Shown: one piece after another, positions 12,101 through 22,598 of the stretch
How the letters are laid out: each line of letters opens with the position of its first letter
Position numbering within the stretch: position 1 is the first letter of the stretch
Assembly (NCBI GenBank): GCA_009761415.1
Contig: QUOL01000013.1
Location: 176,501-240,500 of the forward strand
Origin: Sarcomyxa edulis
Lineage: Eukaryota; Basidiomycota; Agaricomycetes; Agaricales; Mycenaceae
Direction: 5' to 3'
Length of the DNA stretch: 64,000 bases
Position numbers and translations under genes: made by a program
The notes under the pieces: generated by a model
Database searches by the model: none
What the model was told of the DNA's origin: nothing
The model's input: the letters and a program-made list of their open reading frames with translations, nothing else

Positions 12101-12850
12101 CTGATATATTCCGGGACCCGAGGTGTAGATTAATCCCACGAGGTGAGCGACAGACTTTGGGAAGATGGGCAAGTGGCTGTGTTGAATGCAGGGTCGCGCT
12201 CGTTTACAAACAAAGGAAGAAAAAACAACGGTCTGAGGCACAAGAAAAGAAGAAAGAACACACCTCAAAAGAACAACGCATTCTTCGTTGAGACATCAAT
12301 CAGCCCGGTAGATTGGCGAAGCGACGTCCTTCAGTTGAAGTACTTGCGGAATAGGGTTCAACTAGAAAAAAAAAAGGTGAATAAAATGAGAAATATCATT
12401 GTTCGCCTTTTTCCGGACCGATACAAGCGCTCGAGCGAGGCAACCTCTCTAGGCCTTCCCCTTGAGAACAGAGCCCGTCTGGGGAGAAAAGACGAAATGG
12501 TATCCGCAAACTATGGGAGACGAGCATAGAATTATTGTCTTTATTGAAATTCCTCGAGGGAGACTACATAGTCTGCATATACAAAAACCGGCAATTGATC
12601 ACACTCAGTCAAAATCAGCGGAGGAAATGTTCAGGTTGAGCCTAAAACGCACCGACAAATGCAAGTCCTTTTTTAGACAAGATTGATGTGAAGACCAGGA
12701 TCTGATGTGACAGAAGAGAAAAAATGCGGAAGACACCCTCGAAGGTAGTCAGTTCGAGTAATTACTTTCTTTTTCTGTCTCCCATTCTTTCTCCCATTCA
12801 ACAATTTATTCTCTCCCCATCTTCTCTCTCCCGACCGCACCGCACGAGCG
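9123..12850. other. Long region with at most one weak gene candidate
   Basis: The only candidate with a good start context and plausible introns is at 9472-10067, listed separately. At 10140-11080 short hydrophobic frames interrupted by stops are visible (LRSLAVMDTCIYLVDLG; RVYTQFDPGNRRMTRM), perhaps exons of a membrane protein, but no continuous model works. Frames at 11272-12015 (minus) and 12076-12686 (plus) carry no recognisable motif. I see no RNA gene or repeat. Confidence 0.35.
9472..10067 (+). CDS. Hypothetical small protein, three-exon model, uncertain
   Basis: Weak model. The ATG at 9472 has a good context (ACCATG). Exon 1 runs to about 9739. An intron GTGTAT...ATGCAG joins it to SIQALTSWMPVLWGHATTEL and GIRLDRISRERLGDANA. 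A GTGAGT intron then leads to a short last exon that ends at TAA 10065-10067. No family is recognised, and the last junction could be placed otherwise. The N-terminal half is polar with some hydrophobic patches. Transcript data would be needed to accept it. Confidence 0.25.
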
Positions 12851-14639
12851 ATGAGCCCCATAGAGTATCAATTTGTGGGATATACCTACGACCACCTCAC
12901 CGAAGCTATGCGCGCCAATCCCATCTCATCTGATCCTGCCACACTCCAGTCCACGTTCGAAGGAAACGAAGATGAGAAGATCGGGGTACCTCACGACGAG
13001 GAACAAGAGGAGGACGAAGACGAAGACGAAGACGGAGACTGGGATTGGGACGCAGTCATAGATGAAGAGGAGAAAGGCAAGAAGAAACCATTGACGGAGG
13101 AGCAGAAGAGGATCAAGGACAAGATCCGCCAGCACCAGACTCGTCGGGCAGATAAGGAGGTCGCGGACGTACTGAAGGAGGTCCTGGAGGAACATCACAG
13201 TACGGAGTTGTGCGTCCCCTTGAGGGATTGGGGAAGCAACAAGACGAAGGTCAAGAATCACGGTGAGTTGCGACGCTACTGGATATCTCGAGATGCTTAC
13301 TTTTTTTTTTTTGGTCAATTCTCTCCAGCGATATTGCACTTCCGCTTGTTCCAGCAGTGCAAGGATCGTTTGGAGACTAAGGTAGAGGAGGTGGAGGCGA
13401 AGAATGGCCAAGTGATGGCAGAGCGAGACAGCGCGATCGCCGAGCTGCAGAGGGTGAGAGCTGCGCTGAAGAAGTCGACCGCAGAAAACGATATGTGGAG
13501 GCTACGAGCGCAATTGGAAGGAAATCGCGAGACGCAGCGGTCGTCGATGGTGGCAGGTGGCAGTGGCCAGACGGGGCCGATGTTTCAAGGCGAGTTTGAT
13601 CATCGAGCCGACTAAAGATAAGAACTAAGACTGATCTATATCCTCCTTGATGCGTCTAGAAGCGGCGGCGGTAAATACCACTTTCGCGGCTTTGCCGCCT
13701 GCGGTTTACCAGTCCCGACTGGGTGAAGACGGACGGGTATCGATGGAGGGGCTGGGGGGGCCAGCGACACCGGCCTTCGTATACGGACCACCGAAGTCTG
13801 CGGATGGCTCTCTCTCGTCTCTCACGAGACGATTCGACAATGCTAGGCCTTTTGATGGCAGAGTTCATGGTCAGTCCAGGTTTGACATTTACAATCGTTG
13901 ATTCAAGACACTTACTGTCCAACGTCTCGGGTTTCTACACAGATGGCGATACTCCGTCGTTCTTCCTAGAGTCGGCGGGAGAGATGACGGTCCCAACGAC
14001 CGCCCATTATCTCTTACCTCAGCCTATAGACGAAATAGCAGGCATTGACGGATTGTTCGCAGGATACGGTGCGTAAATGATACTATTACCTCCGAGCATT
14101 GCAAATTGATTTGTGGATATAGGGAATGCAGCCGCTCATTTTGCCGGAATCCCTTCTACTGGTACAATGGAGGTTTCCGCGCAGTCCCAGCATCCTACGA
14201 GTTTCCATGACATGACCGCAGGGCCATCCAATGGTCAACGAGGATATAGTAAGTGAATTAGCCCCTACATATCACAAGTCTAACAAAGTACAGGTGCTTC
14301 TGTGACGCGGAGCCAACCTTATTCCTCACAGAGAACAAATTTCAACCCATACCCAAGAGGAACAATGTTGCTTCAACAGAGGTTCCATCCTGGTGAGTGT
14401 GATCATTGTGTCGCAATGAGGAAGTACGAACAACTGATATCCAATTGATAGATAAGGATATGAGCACGCACCAAGCTTCAACGTCGGATAGCTCGGTCTA
14501 CGGTCAGGGGACGACGACGAATGAGGATGGATACTGGCAATCGTTAACTGCCAGTACCGGTAAGTTTTGTTTCGTTCGAAGCCTCGAGGATGGTGTACTC
14601 ACAGTAATCCCATTGAATCCTATCCTGATAGGCTTCTGA
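12851..14639 (+). CDS. Orphan acidic coiled-coil protein, eight exons
   Basis: I do not recognise this protein. Exons: 12851-13262, 13329-13589, 13660-13869, 13943-14068, 14123-14248, 14294-14392, 14452-14559, 14632-14639. All seven introns are phase 1. The N-terminus is followed by an acidic run (EEDEDEDEDGDWDWD) and a Lys/Glu-rich helix (EEQKRIKDKIRQHQ). Exon 2 gives a strong coiled coil (FQQCKDRLETKVEEVEAKNG, then RDSAIAELQRVRAALKK). The remaining exons are Gln/Ser/Thr/Pro-rich and disordered. Intron 3 begins with GC (CAAG then GCGAGT); without removing it the protein would stop at HRAD. The last intron is 72 nt, in frame, and free of stops, so keeping it adds residues but leaves the same end. 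Acidic, coiled-coil, and Gln-rich parts would fit a nuclear regulator; this is inference. Confidence 0.65.
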
Positions 14640-16221
14640 TATATCTCAACGTCGATGGCAAGCGCAGGCAATGGAGGGGAGGCACTCGCGGAAAGAGGAG
14701 ATGATCACGATTGTGATCTCGACTCCGATCCCTACGTCGACGCCTTCTTCTTTCTGCTCTGGCTGTTATCTGGTGTTGTTATATATCTGTTCTCTTCCAG
14801 TTCTGTATCATATCCTTTCCATTACCCAAACCAGCTTTTGCAGCAAGGTTGGACGACTATCGCGCTGGTTTATCGCTGGGAACGCTTACGACGGAGAAAC
14901 GAACGGAGCTGTTAGTGGATGACAATGTAGAAATTCCAAGGGAGAGACTCGGTAACGGACGTACTATAGGACGTACGGCAGATCTCACTCCAGTTATCTG
15001 TATCTGTGCCCTTACATAGCGCGTAGGAGACCTATCCAAATCTGATGGAGTACTTTCGAGATAGAGTCAACACAGAAGAAGATCCCTAGCATACTATTGC
15101 GTAGACTCTTTGAGGAGCTAGATGCATGATGATGAGGTCGTCGGATGGCCGTCCATGTCCAGAAAACTATGATCCTCCTCCCCCTCGAACAGGATACGGT
15201 GATATGTGTCGACGCGGGCCAGGTCGGGTTTAGGTCGGGTGACTCGACGCCCTCAGATCTTCTCGTGGACCATCACGTCCATGGACCATCAACGGTCTTC
15301 CTCGAAGGTACTTCATCAAACGTATTCTACGTCGAAGACATGGAACTACTAACGACCAGTGCGAGGACTCATTTCCCCTCATCTAGTGTTCCCGATGTTT
15401 TCTCAGTTCTGTTTGACAGGGACGTCTCGCTCTGCTCGAGCACTGCTACATGGTATGTAGGTAAATTATGTATATGTACGACGTACGAGCAAACCACGCT
15501 CCTTCTAGTTCGTAGATTTTTGCAAGATCCCAGCAAATATTCCTGCGTCAATTAGTACGTATCAGGATTCGAATGCCGTCTCATTCTGAGTTTTGAGTCG
15601 ATCGACCTTCGTGCATGGCGAGTGCGAAGTCTGTAGTCATTCAAAATCAAGTTGTCCAGTGACCGATTACAGGTGGTCAATAGTATTGAGGACGGGAACG
15701 AGAGGCAGAGAGACGGAATGGGTGAAGGACGAGAATGGTAAAAAAACATCGAAAATAACGAGAAACAAGAATCAGAGAGACTTGGCGAGGGAAACTAAAA
15801 ATCTAACAATGAGAGGACCAGGAAGAGAAACAAAAAATACAACGCACGACAAGACAACAAATCGAGATAGCGAACAAAGACACGCAGGCCTGGACGCGTA
15901 AGGTCACAACATTGAGATTCCCCGCGTCGAGGCACGTCACAAGGCAATGTTGACTGGGCGAGTAAGTAATCGGAGGATTTGGATAAGAGACTGAGCAGAA
16001 GACTGAGGTATGTACCTTCAGTTGGAACAGGAGACATTGAGACGAGCTAGACGTCCTGCTTCGAGGTGAGTCAGTCATCCGATCTGGGATGGATCCTATG
16101 CATGGCTACTGGTGCATTATATACATTGCCAATGCCATACCGTGCGTGCAAGAAAGGCAATCCCCATGAGCGTTGGAAGACGACAACACGAGCGGCAGAT
16201 AAGGGCAGGTTTCGGTGGATG
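14640..16221. other. Intergenic region holding an edge of the zinc-family repeat unit
   Basis: No gene is supported. The frame at 15145-15555 overlaps a dispersed repeat (15205-15300) that also lies near other units of the zinc-binding family, so it is probably not coding. Around 15850-15910 a short stretch (TTACGCGTCCAGGCC on the minus strand, then TTCGCTATCTCGATT) recurs upstream of copy 3 near 39340-39390, which marks the shared 5' flank of the units. Confidence 0.5.
15205..15300 (-). repeat. Dispersed edge repeat, copy a
   Basis: The block GGTCGGGTGACTCGACGCCC followed by TCCATGGACCATCAACG recurs near 19105-19245, 36340-36430, 40105-40265, and 43170-43275, each time near units of the zinc-binding family. 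Here it has the same direction as the copy at 19.1 kb, the reverse of the three right-hand copies. Confidence 0.6.
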
Positions 16222-16274
16222 TAAAATAAGCGAATTCGCAATTCCTTTGTGCATCAAAATTTCACGTGAGCGCG
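16222..16274 (+). promoter_or_regulatory. Conserved promoter block of zinc-family copy 1
   Basis: The block reads GTAAAATAAGCGAATTCG, then AATTCCTTTGTGCATC, then TTTCACGTGAGCGCG, ending about 150 bp before the start codon. Five family members share it almost base for base, with a CACGTG core (an E-box, the kind of site bound by bHLH factors) in four of the five. Such conservation outside coding sequence points either to a shared regulator or to very recent duplication. Confidence 0.7.
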
Positions 16275-16424
16275 ATCGAAATTCAGAACTCAACCTCCAC
16301 CTTCACTTACCGAACATAACGAACTTCTCCACAAGTAGCTCACAGCCATCTCGTGCTCTTCGTACTAGACCAAAACCTGCTAGATATAGTGAGTACCCAA
16401 TCTGTCTAACTTCCACCAACAGTT

Positions 16425-17319
16425 ATGAAGACCCCTAGCCACTCAGCCGATATCAGATCAAGTGCCACATCTACTACCACTACAAAAATGAACGGAACAC
16501 TTTCGACACCTTCTCCACGGAAATCAACTAGACTATTGGGAAAAGCACAAAAGTCCACAACAGAGCCCGCGACTCGAAAGTCCTCGAGAGGCCGAAGAAC
16601 ACTCACAGCCAGAGCGGGACTCAAAAAACAAACAATACACACACGCGTACAATCGACGGCCGAGGAACGCAAGGCGTCGCTGGCAGCGGATGGAATAGAA
16701 AGTTTCGTGAGCCCGACGGAGGTCAAATGCGGTGGGTGCCACAAGAGCATCAAACTTGATCGTCGGTATTCGTACGCTCTGGGACAGTGGCGGAGGCATA
16801 AAGAAAGGTGCCCTCGCATCCAAGCAGATATACACGTGCAGGTGAGTAATCTGTAACATGAATCGAAATTGTGTATACACAGCTGACTGTTCGCATGCCT
16901 GACGATAGACGGGAACTGTTGATAGAGCGACGCACGATACCGCAAACATCGCGTGCCCACCTGAGACCGAAGTACAGCTCCAATTCCATGTCAGCTGCGT
17001 TCTCCGGCCAGCGATATGGGAGACCACCCGACCACGATCAAGGAGAGCGCATTCGCACGAACCAAATGGTTCTCGTTTTGGCTTCGACTTTGCTACCCCG
17101 GTACGGACACCAGCAGAAATGAACGACATAAGGAGGAGTAGGGATGGGCAGACTCTTACGGAGAGAATGAGGGATCGAGTGCCCAATCCGATGCGTGAGT
17201 GCTTATGAATTGACGCACCTTACCCACGAAACTGAAAGATGTGCTTCCCCTTCTGATATACAGCTCCTTCTGGTTGCTCTGGGAGTAACATGCCATGGGA
17301 TTATCGTCCATCGTACTAG
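16425..17319 (+). CDS. Putative zinc-binding protein, local family copy 1
   Basis: Three exons: 16425-16841, 16909-17194, 17264-17319. The Ser/Thr/Pro-rich, basic N-terminus (STPSPRKSTR) leads to the core block TAEERKASLAADGIE, then VSPTEVKCGGCHKSIKLD, then YALGQWRRHKERC. CxxC followed about 22 residues later by HxxxC suggests one C2HC zinc site. Exon 2 carries VLRPAIWETTRPRS and ERMRDRVPNP; exon 3 carries PPSGCSGSNMPWDYRPSY. A TAG ends the protein where copies 4-6 continue with LEEIRS-like sequence, so it is probably shortened. The acceptor at 16908 was chosen because the nearer one gives stops in the conserved frame. A short 5'UTR intron (GTGAGTACC to CCAACAG, 16389-16422) is possible. Basic, no signal peptide: nuclear DNA binding is a guess. 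Confidence 0.75.
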
Positions 17320-17401
17320 GCACTGGAACAGCGACGATCGCGCGGCAGAGATTCTGCTGAATGAACGAAATTCCCATCGAGAAACTGTGTTGCTGTAATG
17401 A

Positions 17402-17432
17402 CTGCTGTTGAGTACTCGGTACAATCAATATT
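17402..17432 (-). repeat. Conserved 3' element of the zinc family (copy 1 unit)
   Basis: One of eight copies of TATTGATTGCACCAAGTACT followed by CAACAGCAG, here on the minus strand, about 85 bp past the stop codon. It lies outside all reading frames I accept. A role in 3' end formation, or a remnant of a lost exon, is possible. Confidence 0.6.
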
Positions 17433-17631
17433 ATCGAGGCGACTTACTGTGAAGGGTTCCTTCTCTTTTTCTCGCGAAAGCCATGGCGTATTATTGTTAA
17501 GTACCTGCTTCGAGATAAGTCAGTCATCCGATCTCGGATAGATTATATTCACACAAGCTATATTCCCATAACATACCGTGCAAGCAAGGCATCCACTATA
17601 AGTAGTACATTTACAATACCAGCGAGGCCTC

Positions 17632-17685
17632 GTAAAACAAGCGAGTTCGCAATTCCTTTGTGTATTAAAATCCCACGTGAGCGCG
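17632..17685 (+). promoter_or_regulatory. Conserved promoter block of zinc-family copy 2
   Basis: Same block as upstream of copy 1: GTAAAACAAGCGAGTTCG, then AATTCCTTTGTG, then CCCACGTGAGCGCG. The CACGTG core lies about 165 bp before the start at 17839. Confidence 0.7.
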
Positions 17686-17838
17686 ATTGAAATTCAGAAC
17701 TCAACCTCTACTTCCACATACCGAACAACAGACCAAACTTCTACACAAGTAACTCTCAACCACCTCGTGCTCTTCGTACTAGACCAAGACCTGCTAGGAT
17801 TTAGTGAGTACCAAATTCGCCTAATTTTACGAACATTC

Positions 17839-18836
17839 ATGGACAATTCTAGCCACTCACCCAGTCTTACTTCGAGTGCCACATCTACTACTACTACAAA
17901 AATGAACGGAACACCTTCGACACCTTCTCCACGGAGATCAACAGGACTATTAGCAAAAGGGAAAGTGTCTATACCGGAGCCTGCAACTCGCAAGGCTTCG
18001 AGTAGTCGCAAACAAACCAAAGCCCAAGCCGGACCCATAAAACAAACCACACACACACGCGTACAATCGACGGCCGAGGAGCGCAAGGCGCTACTCGCAG
18101 CGGATGGGGTAGAATGTTTTGTGAGCCCGACGGAGGTCAAGTGCGCTGGCTGCCACAAGAGCATACTACTTGATCGCAGGTATCCGTATGCTCCGGGAAA
18201 GTGGCGGAGGCATAGAAAGAGATGCCGCGTCCTTCAAGCGCAGGTGAGTGATCAATGAGATGAATCCAAATGGCGTACACATAGTTGATTATGCCTTTCC
18301 GGTAATAAATAGATAGTGAGTGTCGACGGCGAAACGCATCGCAACGTCGACACCACACAACCACTGCGCGACAGGGACCCGAATCATGGCTCATCTACAA
18401 TGAGCAACATGACAGTTGCACGCAGTGCTGCTTCATCTGCGAGCTCTGACGCTTCGGATGAGATGGAAATGCACCCACACCCCGACAACCCATGGATTTT
18501 ACGACCAGCGTCATGGCAGGCTACCCCACAGAGGTCTGCAGAATCACGATCCTCCACCACGGATGTCTCGCATTCTGGGGCTCCCGATATCAGCTCCGCC
18601 GTCCGAGTACGGACACAGAGAGCACTGGATCATCTCGGAGGAAGAAGGGATGGGATGACAATTCAAGAGAGAATTAGGGATCGAGTGCCCAATCCGATAC
18701 GTGAGTGATCATGAAGATAGATGCACCTGATCTACAAGACTGAGCGATGAGCCTCACCTTTCTGTATACAGCTCCTTCAGGCTGCTCCGGGAATAGCATG
18801 CCCTGGGATTACCGCCCATCGTACAGGCTCATGTGA
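17839..18836 (+). CDS. Putative zinc-binding protein, local family copy 2
   Basis: Tandem neighbour of copy 1 with the same layout: exons 17839-18243, 18313-18700, 18772-18836, intron phases 0 and 1. The core block is VSPTEVKCAGCHKSILLD then YAPGKWRRHRKRC, so the CxxC and HxxxC pattern is kept. Exon 2 has a longer Ser-rich part (SAASSASSDASDEMEM) before WILRPASWQATPQRS and ERIRDRVPNP. Exon 3 ends PSGCSGNSMPWDYRPSYRLM at a TGA. The next codons still read EIRS in frame, so the tail was lost by a nonsense change different from that in copies 1 and 3. The start is set at the ATG matching copies 1 and 3; an ATG at 17901 is possible. Confidence 0.75.
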
Positions 18837-18916
18837 GAGATACGATCGCCAGGCATAGGTCTTGCTAGTTGACCGGAGATGTCAGGAAATATAGAGCGAA
18901 TGTTCCAATACCTAGA

Positions 18917-18946
18917 CTGCTGTTGAGTACTTGGTGTAATCAATAC
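18917..18946 (-). repeat. Conserved 3' element of the zinc family (copy 2 unit)
   Basis: CTGCTGTTGAGTACTTGGTG then TAATCAATAC, on the same strand as the gene and about 80 bp past its stop. Confidence 0.6.
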
Positions 18947-19833
18947 AGACAATGTTACTTACTGCGAAAGCTGTGACGAGATAGTGAACTCCACGATGTT
19001 GGAGATCTTCAGGCTGTGGGTTATCCAACACATCTTGTCCGATGCAACAACAGCCATGAACCTACCATAGAGGGACCTTGTACACTTCTCCAGGGTTTTG
19101 CTAGAGGTGTTGAAGGTCAAAGGTCGCTGGATAGACGAAGACAGACGAACGACAGTCGTGGTTTCTGTCGAGGCGTGTCCAAGTCGGGCCACGTCGGGTG
19201 ATTCAATTTTGCTCTCTCCTCGTGACCACTGTGTGTCGACAACGGCCTACTCATCTACAATCATCAATCTGAAGTCTTTTTTCCAGAGTCTGGATGATGC
19301 TGACGCCCGCACAACGACGACTTGTACGGCGACTCGTTCATTGCTTTTTTCAGTGCTGTTTTTTTTCGGCAATTTCTCCTCATTCCAGAGACGAGTACGC
19401 GTAAGGCTCATAGTATCGCTTTGGATTAGAGCCTACAACAATCACAGTGTGGGTCATCTTCGTATATGTATACGGAACTGTCTTCCAATATTACGCGTCT
19501 GGTATGCCTGTCAGGAATGTCTTCGAGCTTGTTTACCATCCCTTACCTAAAGAGACACTCAGAATCTCGTTTTCCTGTCGAAAGGTCCCCAGCATTCTCC
19601 TGCATTCAGTCTGCATCCCTCTGCATCCATTTCTCTAAACTTCCTGTCCACTCTCAAGGTGTTCACGTCGCGAATGTTCTAATTTGTTTTGCTAATTATA
19701 GCGAGTCTAAAAACCCCGATTTCGTGTTACCTTGCGCCATCGTTTGGTTAGAACGCGCAAGAGCTTATTACACTCGCGCTGCTGGGGGGTTATAAAGCAT
19801 GATGCATCCGAAGGCGACTTTTGTATCAGAACC
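18947..19833. other. Intergenic region between copy 2 and the flavin monooxygenase
   Basis: The left part is repeat-unit edge sequence (copy b of the edge repeat). The rest is AT-neutral, with short frames lacking motifs, and acts as upstream region of the monooxygenase at 19834. Confidence 0.5.
19105..19245 (-). repeat. Dispersed edge repeat, copy b
   Basis: Contains TCGCTGGATAGACGAAGAC, GTCGTGGTTTC, and GGGCCACGTCGGGTGA, which match the reverse complement of 40130-40260 in the same order. It closes the unit of copy 2. Confidence 0.6.
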
Positions 19834-22327
19834 ATGTTCTCCTGGACCTATCTTCTGTCTACTGCTTTGTTGTGTCCCGTTCTTTCATTCGCCTGGGATG
19901 GTCGCCAACAATTCCTTGCCAAAACTGAATCGCCCACTGTCCACTCACAATACCCTCATTACGAGCTCAAATGGCCTGTTCGTAGAGTCGCGATTATCGG
20001 GGCAGGACCCAGGTAAATTCCTTGATTTTCCCCGAGGCTTGTCCAAACAACTCAACTCTTTCTAGTGGGATGATAGCTTACCGCGAATTGATCAATGCTG
20101 GGTTTAATGTTCAGATATTTGAACGCGACGATTCAGCAGGTGGTAACTGGCATTACACTGAGGAGACACCGGTCGACGCCCCCATTCCAAATGTCAACAT
20201 AGCAGTCGGGGATTATACACCTTCTTTGCCACCTTCTGGTGTAGGTCTTCCGTACGAAGAGGAGTATCTCGATGGATACGCGGAGCGACGGAGAGAACAT
20301 AGAGGCCCTAAGCCAGTCTGGGAATCCCTGAAATCGAATGCTCCTGCAGTAAGCCACTGTTCGTTCTCATGCTGTATATTCAAACTAATCCTGCCTTTTG
20401 TCAAAGCCCTGGCAGCAAGTCAGCACGATTGATCTCTCGCCTCCCGCTCGATCGCTGATCTCAAGTGCTTTTAGATAACTGAGCTTCCGTGGCCTGCCGG
20501 TACACCTTGGGGTTAGTGTTCCATTTACTTTTCTCATGCTCCTGACATTGAACATAACAATAGAACTTACTCACTACAAGCTACAACGCTACATGCGCGC
20601 TTTTGCTTCTTGGCATGGTCTCAACAGCAACGATGCGAATCCAAATGTTACTTTCAACACCCGAGTCGAACTCATCGAGAAGAAAATCAACGCACAGGGC
20701 GAGGAGCAGGGATGGACGTTGACTCTCAAGAAGCTCGTTCGCACTGGAAAGAATAGATCCAAGGCAACCTGGTGGACAGAAGTAGGTAATTTTCCGTGAC
20801 ACGATTGAATTCAATATGAACTCTGATGTCCTCATTTCAGGGATTCGATGCAATAGTTGTTGCAACAGGACGATTCAACGCGCCATATATACCTTCCATC
20901 CCTGGTTTAGAAGATTGGGCTCGCCATTTCCCTCATCGGATTTCTCATTCGCGTCAATATCGTCGTCCTCAGCCTTATGCGAATGAGAGCGTTCTTATAA
21001 TCGGTGCAGCCGTGGGTACCTCAAGAGTTCCAGATCCAGATATCTTTGATCATTTGGCATTTCTTCCATAGACCAGCGGAGGAGAAATCTCACGAGATCT
21101 CAATCCATACGCTCGTAAGATTTACCAGTCCATCAGGGTAAGTACCATATCAAAATTCACTGGCTGCCTTTGATTTACTTGCGTTCTTCCTGCAGCCCGA
21201 TAATTGTAAGTTGTTGCTCGATATCTCTGGAAAGGCATACGGATCCCTGACCTCGAGATAACAGCCAGCGTACCCCACTTTCAACTCAGCAATTTCCTTC
21301 GAAGACTGCCCGCAAATACCACTGTCGTAGGGGAAATCAAGCGCTTCCATGCCGTTGATGCTAAAGACGGCATAGCTAAAGGAATCGTCGAACTAGCGAA
21401 CGGAACTGTACGCTGTTCATTCTCTCAACAGCATATATCGTTTTTGACCCAGTGTCTAGCTTATAACAGGCATCGATCGTATCATATTTGCGACAGGCTT
21501 CAGATACTCCTTCCCGTTCCTTCCTCAATATCACAACTCCTCAATTGGTCTAAATGAAACAGCTCCAAATGGTGTCGTCCAGCCACTCGTCACAGACGGA
21601 ACTCATATTCGCTCTCTGCATCTCGACCTCTTCTATATCGAGGAGCCCACCATCGGATTCTTGAACAGTACGTTGACGTCAGGCTCTCCCTGCCTATTCT
21701 GACCTTTGGGATGAACATAGTGAACCTGGGCATGCAATCGTTCACTTATGCGGAGTACCTATCCCTGGCTCTTGCCAAAGTATGGGATAGGAAAGCATAT
21801 CTGCCTAACACTCAAGAGCTGTGGAAGCTGTATGAGGCACGCCTACAAGATCGAGGAGGTTATGGACGACACTTCCAATTTTTGGGCTCTGCGAGGACTG
21901 ATGGTGAGCGCTCTTTGTTTCTAGCAGTCAATCGATCTTATGCCGGGTACAGATAATATTCGCTTCTTCATTGGGTGGCTGAACGATGCTGCAGTAAAAT
22001 ATGGCGGCAGACAGGTACGCTCTCCAACTTTAACGATACCTGGCTTGGTGCTAATCGTGCCTTTAGATTGACGGCATACCCAGAGGGTCCGTGTCTCTAT
22101 CTCCTCGAGTCGAGAGGTATCTTTTCTGATCATCTTTGTAACTCTACAGAAATGAAGAAATATTGTCGCTCTGGTCCATCGCCCGTTTCGGCAACAATCT
22201 ATTCCTTGGGAATGACAGTAGTCCAGGCCTAATTGGCTTCGATACGTATACAGACCAACCTTCGTCTGGATCGGACAAGGAAAGGATGGACAGGATATTT
22301 GACACGGTCTTTGCCGAGTGGTGGTAA
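19834..22327 (+). CDS. Flavin-containing monooxygenase
   Basis: FAD- and NADPH-dependent oxygenase of the FMO family, acting on soft nucleophiles (N or S) or ketones; the substrate is unknown. The protein starts with a hydrophobic segment (MFSWTYLLSTALLCPVLSFA), likely a signal peptide or anchor. The FAD dinucleotide motif GAGPSGMIAYR is split by an intron just after the third Gly-rich residue. FERDDSAGGNWHY follows, then VVATGRFNAPYIPSIPGL, then the NADPH motif IIGAATSGGEISRD (also across an intron), then the FATGF motif (IIFATGFRYSFPFLP). The C-terminus is GSDKERMDRIFDTVFAEWW. About ten exons give a continuous frame and I see no break. Secretory-pathway targeting is unusual for a soluble FMO and would place it in the ER or outside the cell. 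The upstream ATG at 19732 is less likely. Confidence 0.88.
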
Positions 22328-22598
22328 ACTAGTAGTGTTTTTTTCTTCTTGCAGTCAAGCTGCAGTCGTCTTTGTATTCAACTTGTATAGCAAGTATCAA
22401 TCTTAGTTCATTCTATGAGATTAGTCGATATAGGGTGTAGGAAAATGGGAAGATATACGGTGTTCGTAAGAGGGTAGTATGAGAATGTGAAATAGAGTAT
22501 GAGACTTATTAAAGCAACAAAAATACCATAGGGATTCCCTTTGAAAGCAAATCGAAAGTAAAAATGTGAAAGCAATGTGAAAGCGAAAGTCGTAAAAT

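Noticed and set aside
15145..15555. 136-residue plus-strand frame before family copy 1
   Set aside because: It overlaps the dispersed edge repeat, which appears in other frames and orientations elsewhere, so the open frame is probably chance.
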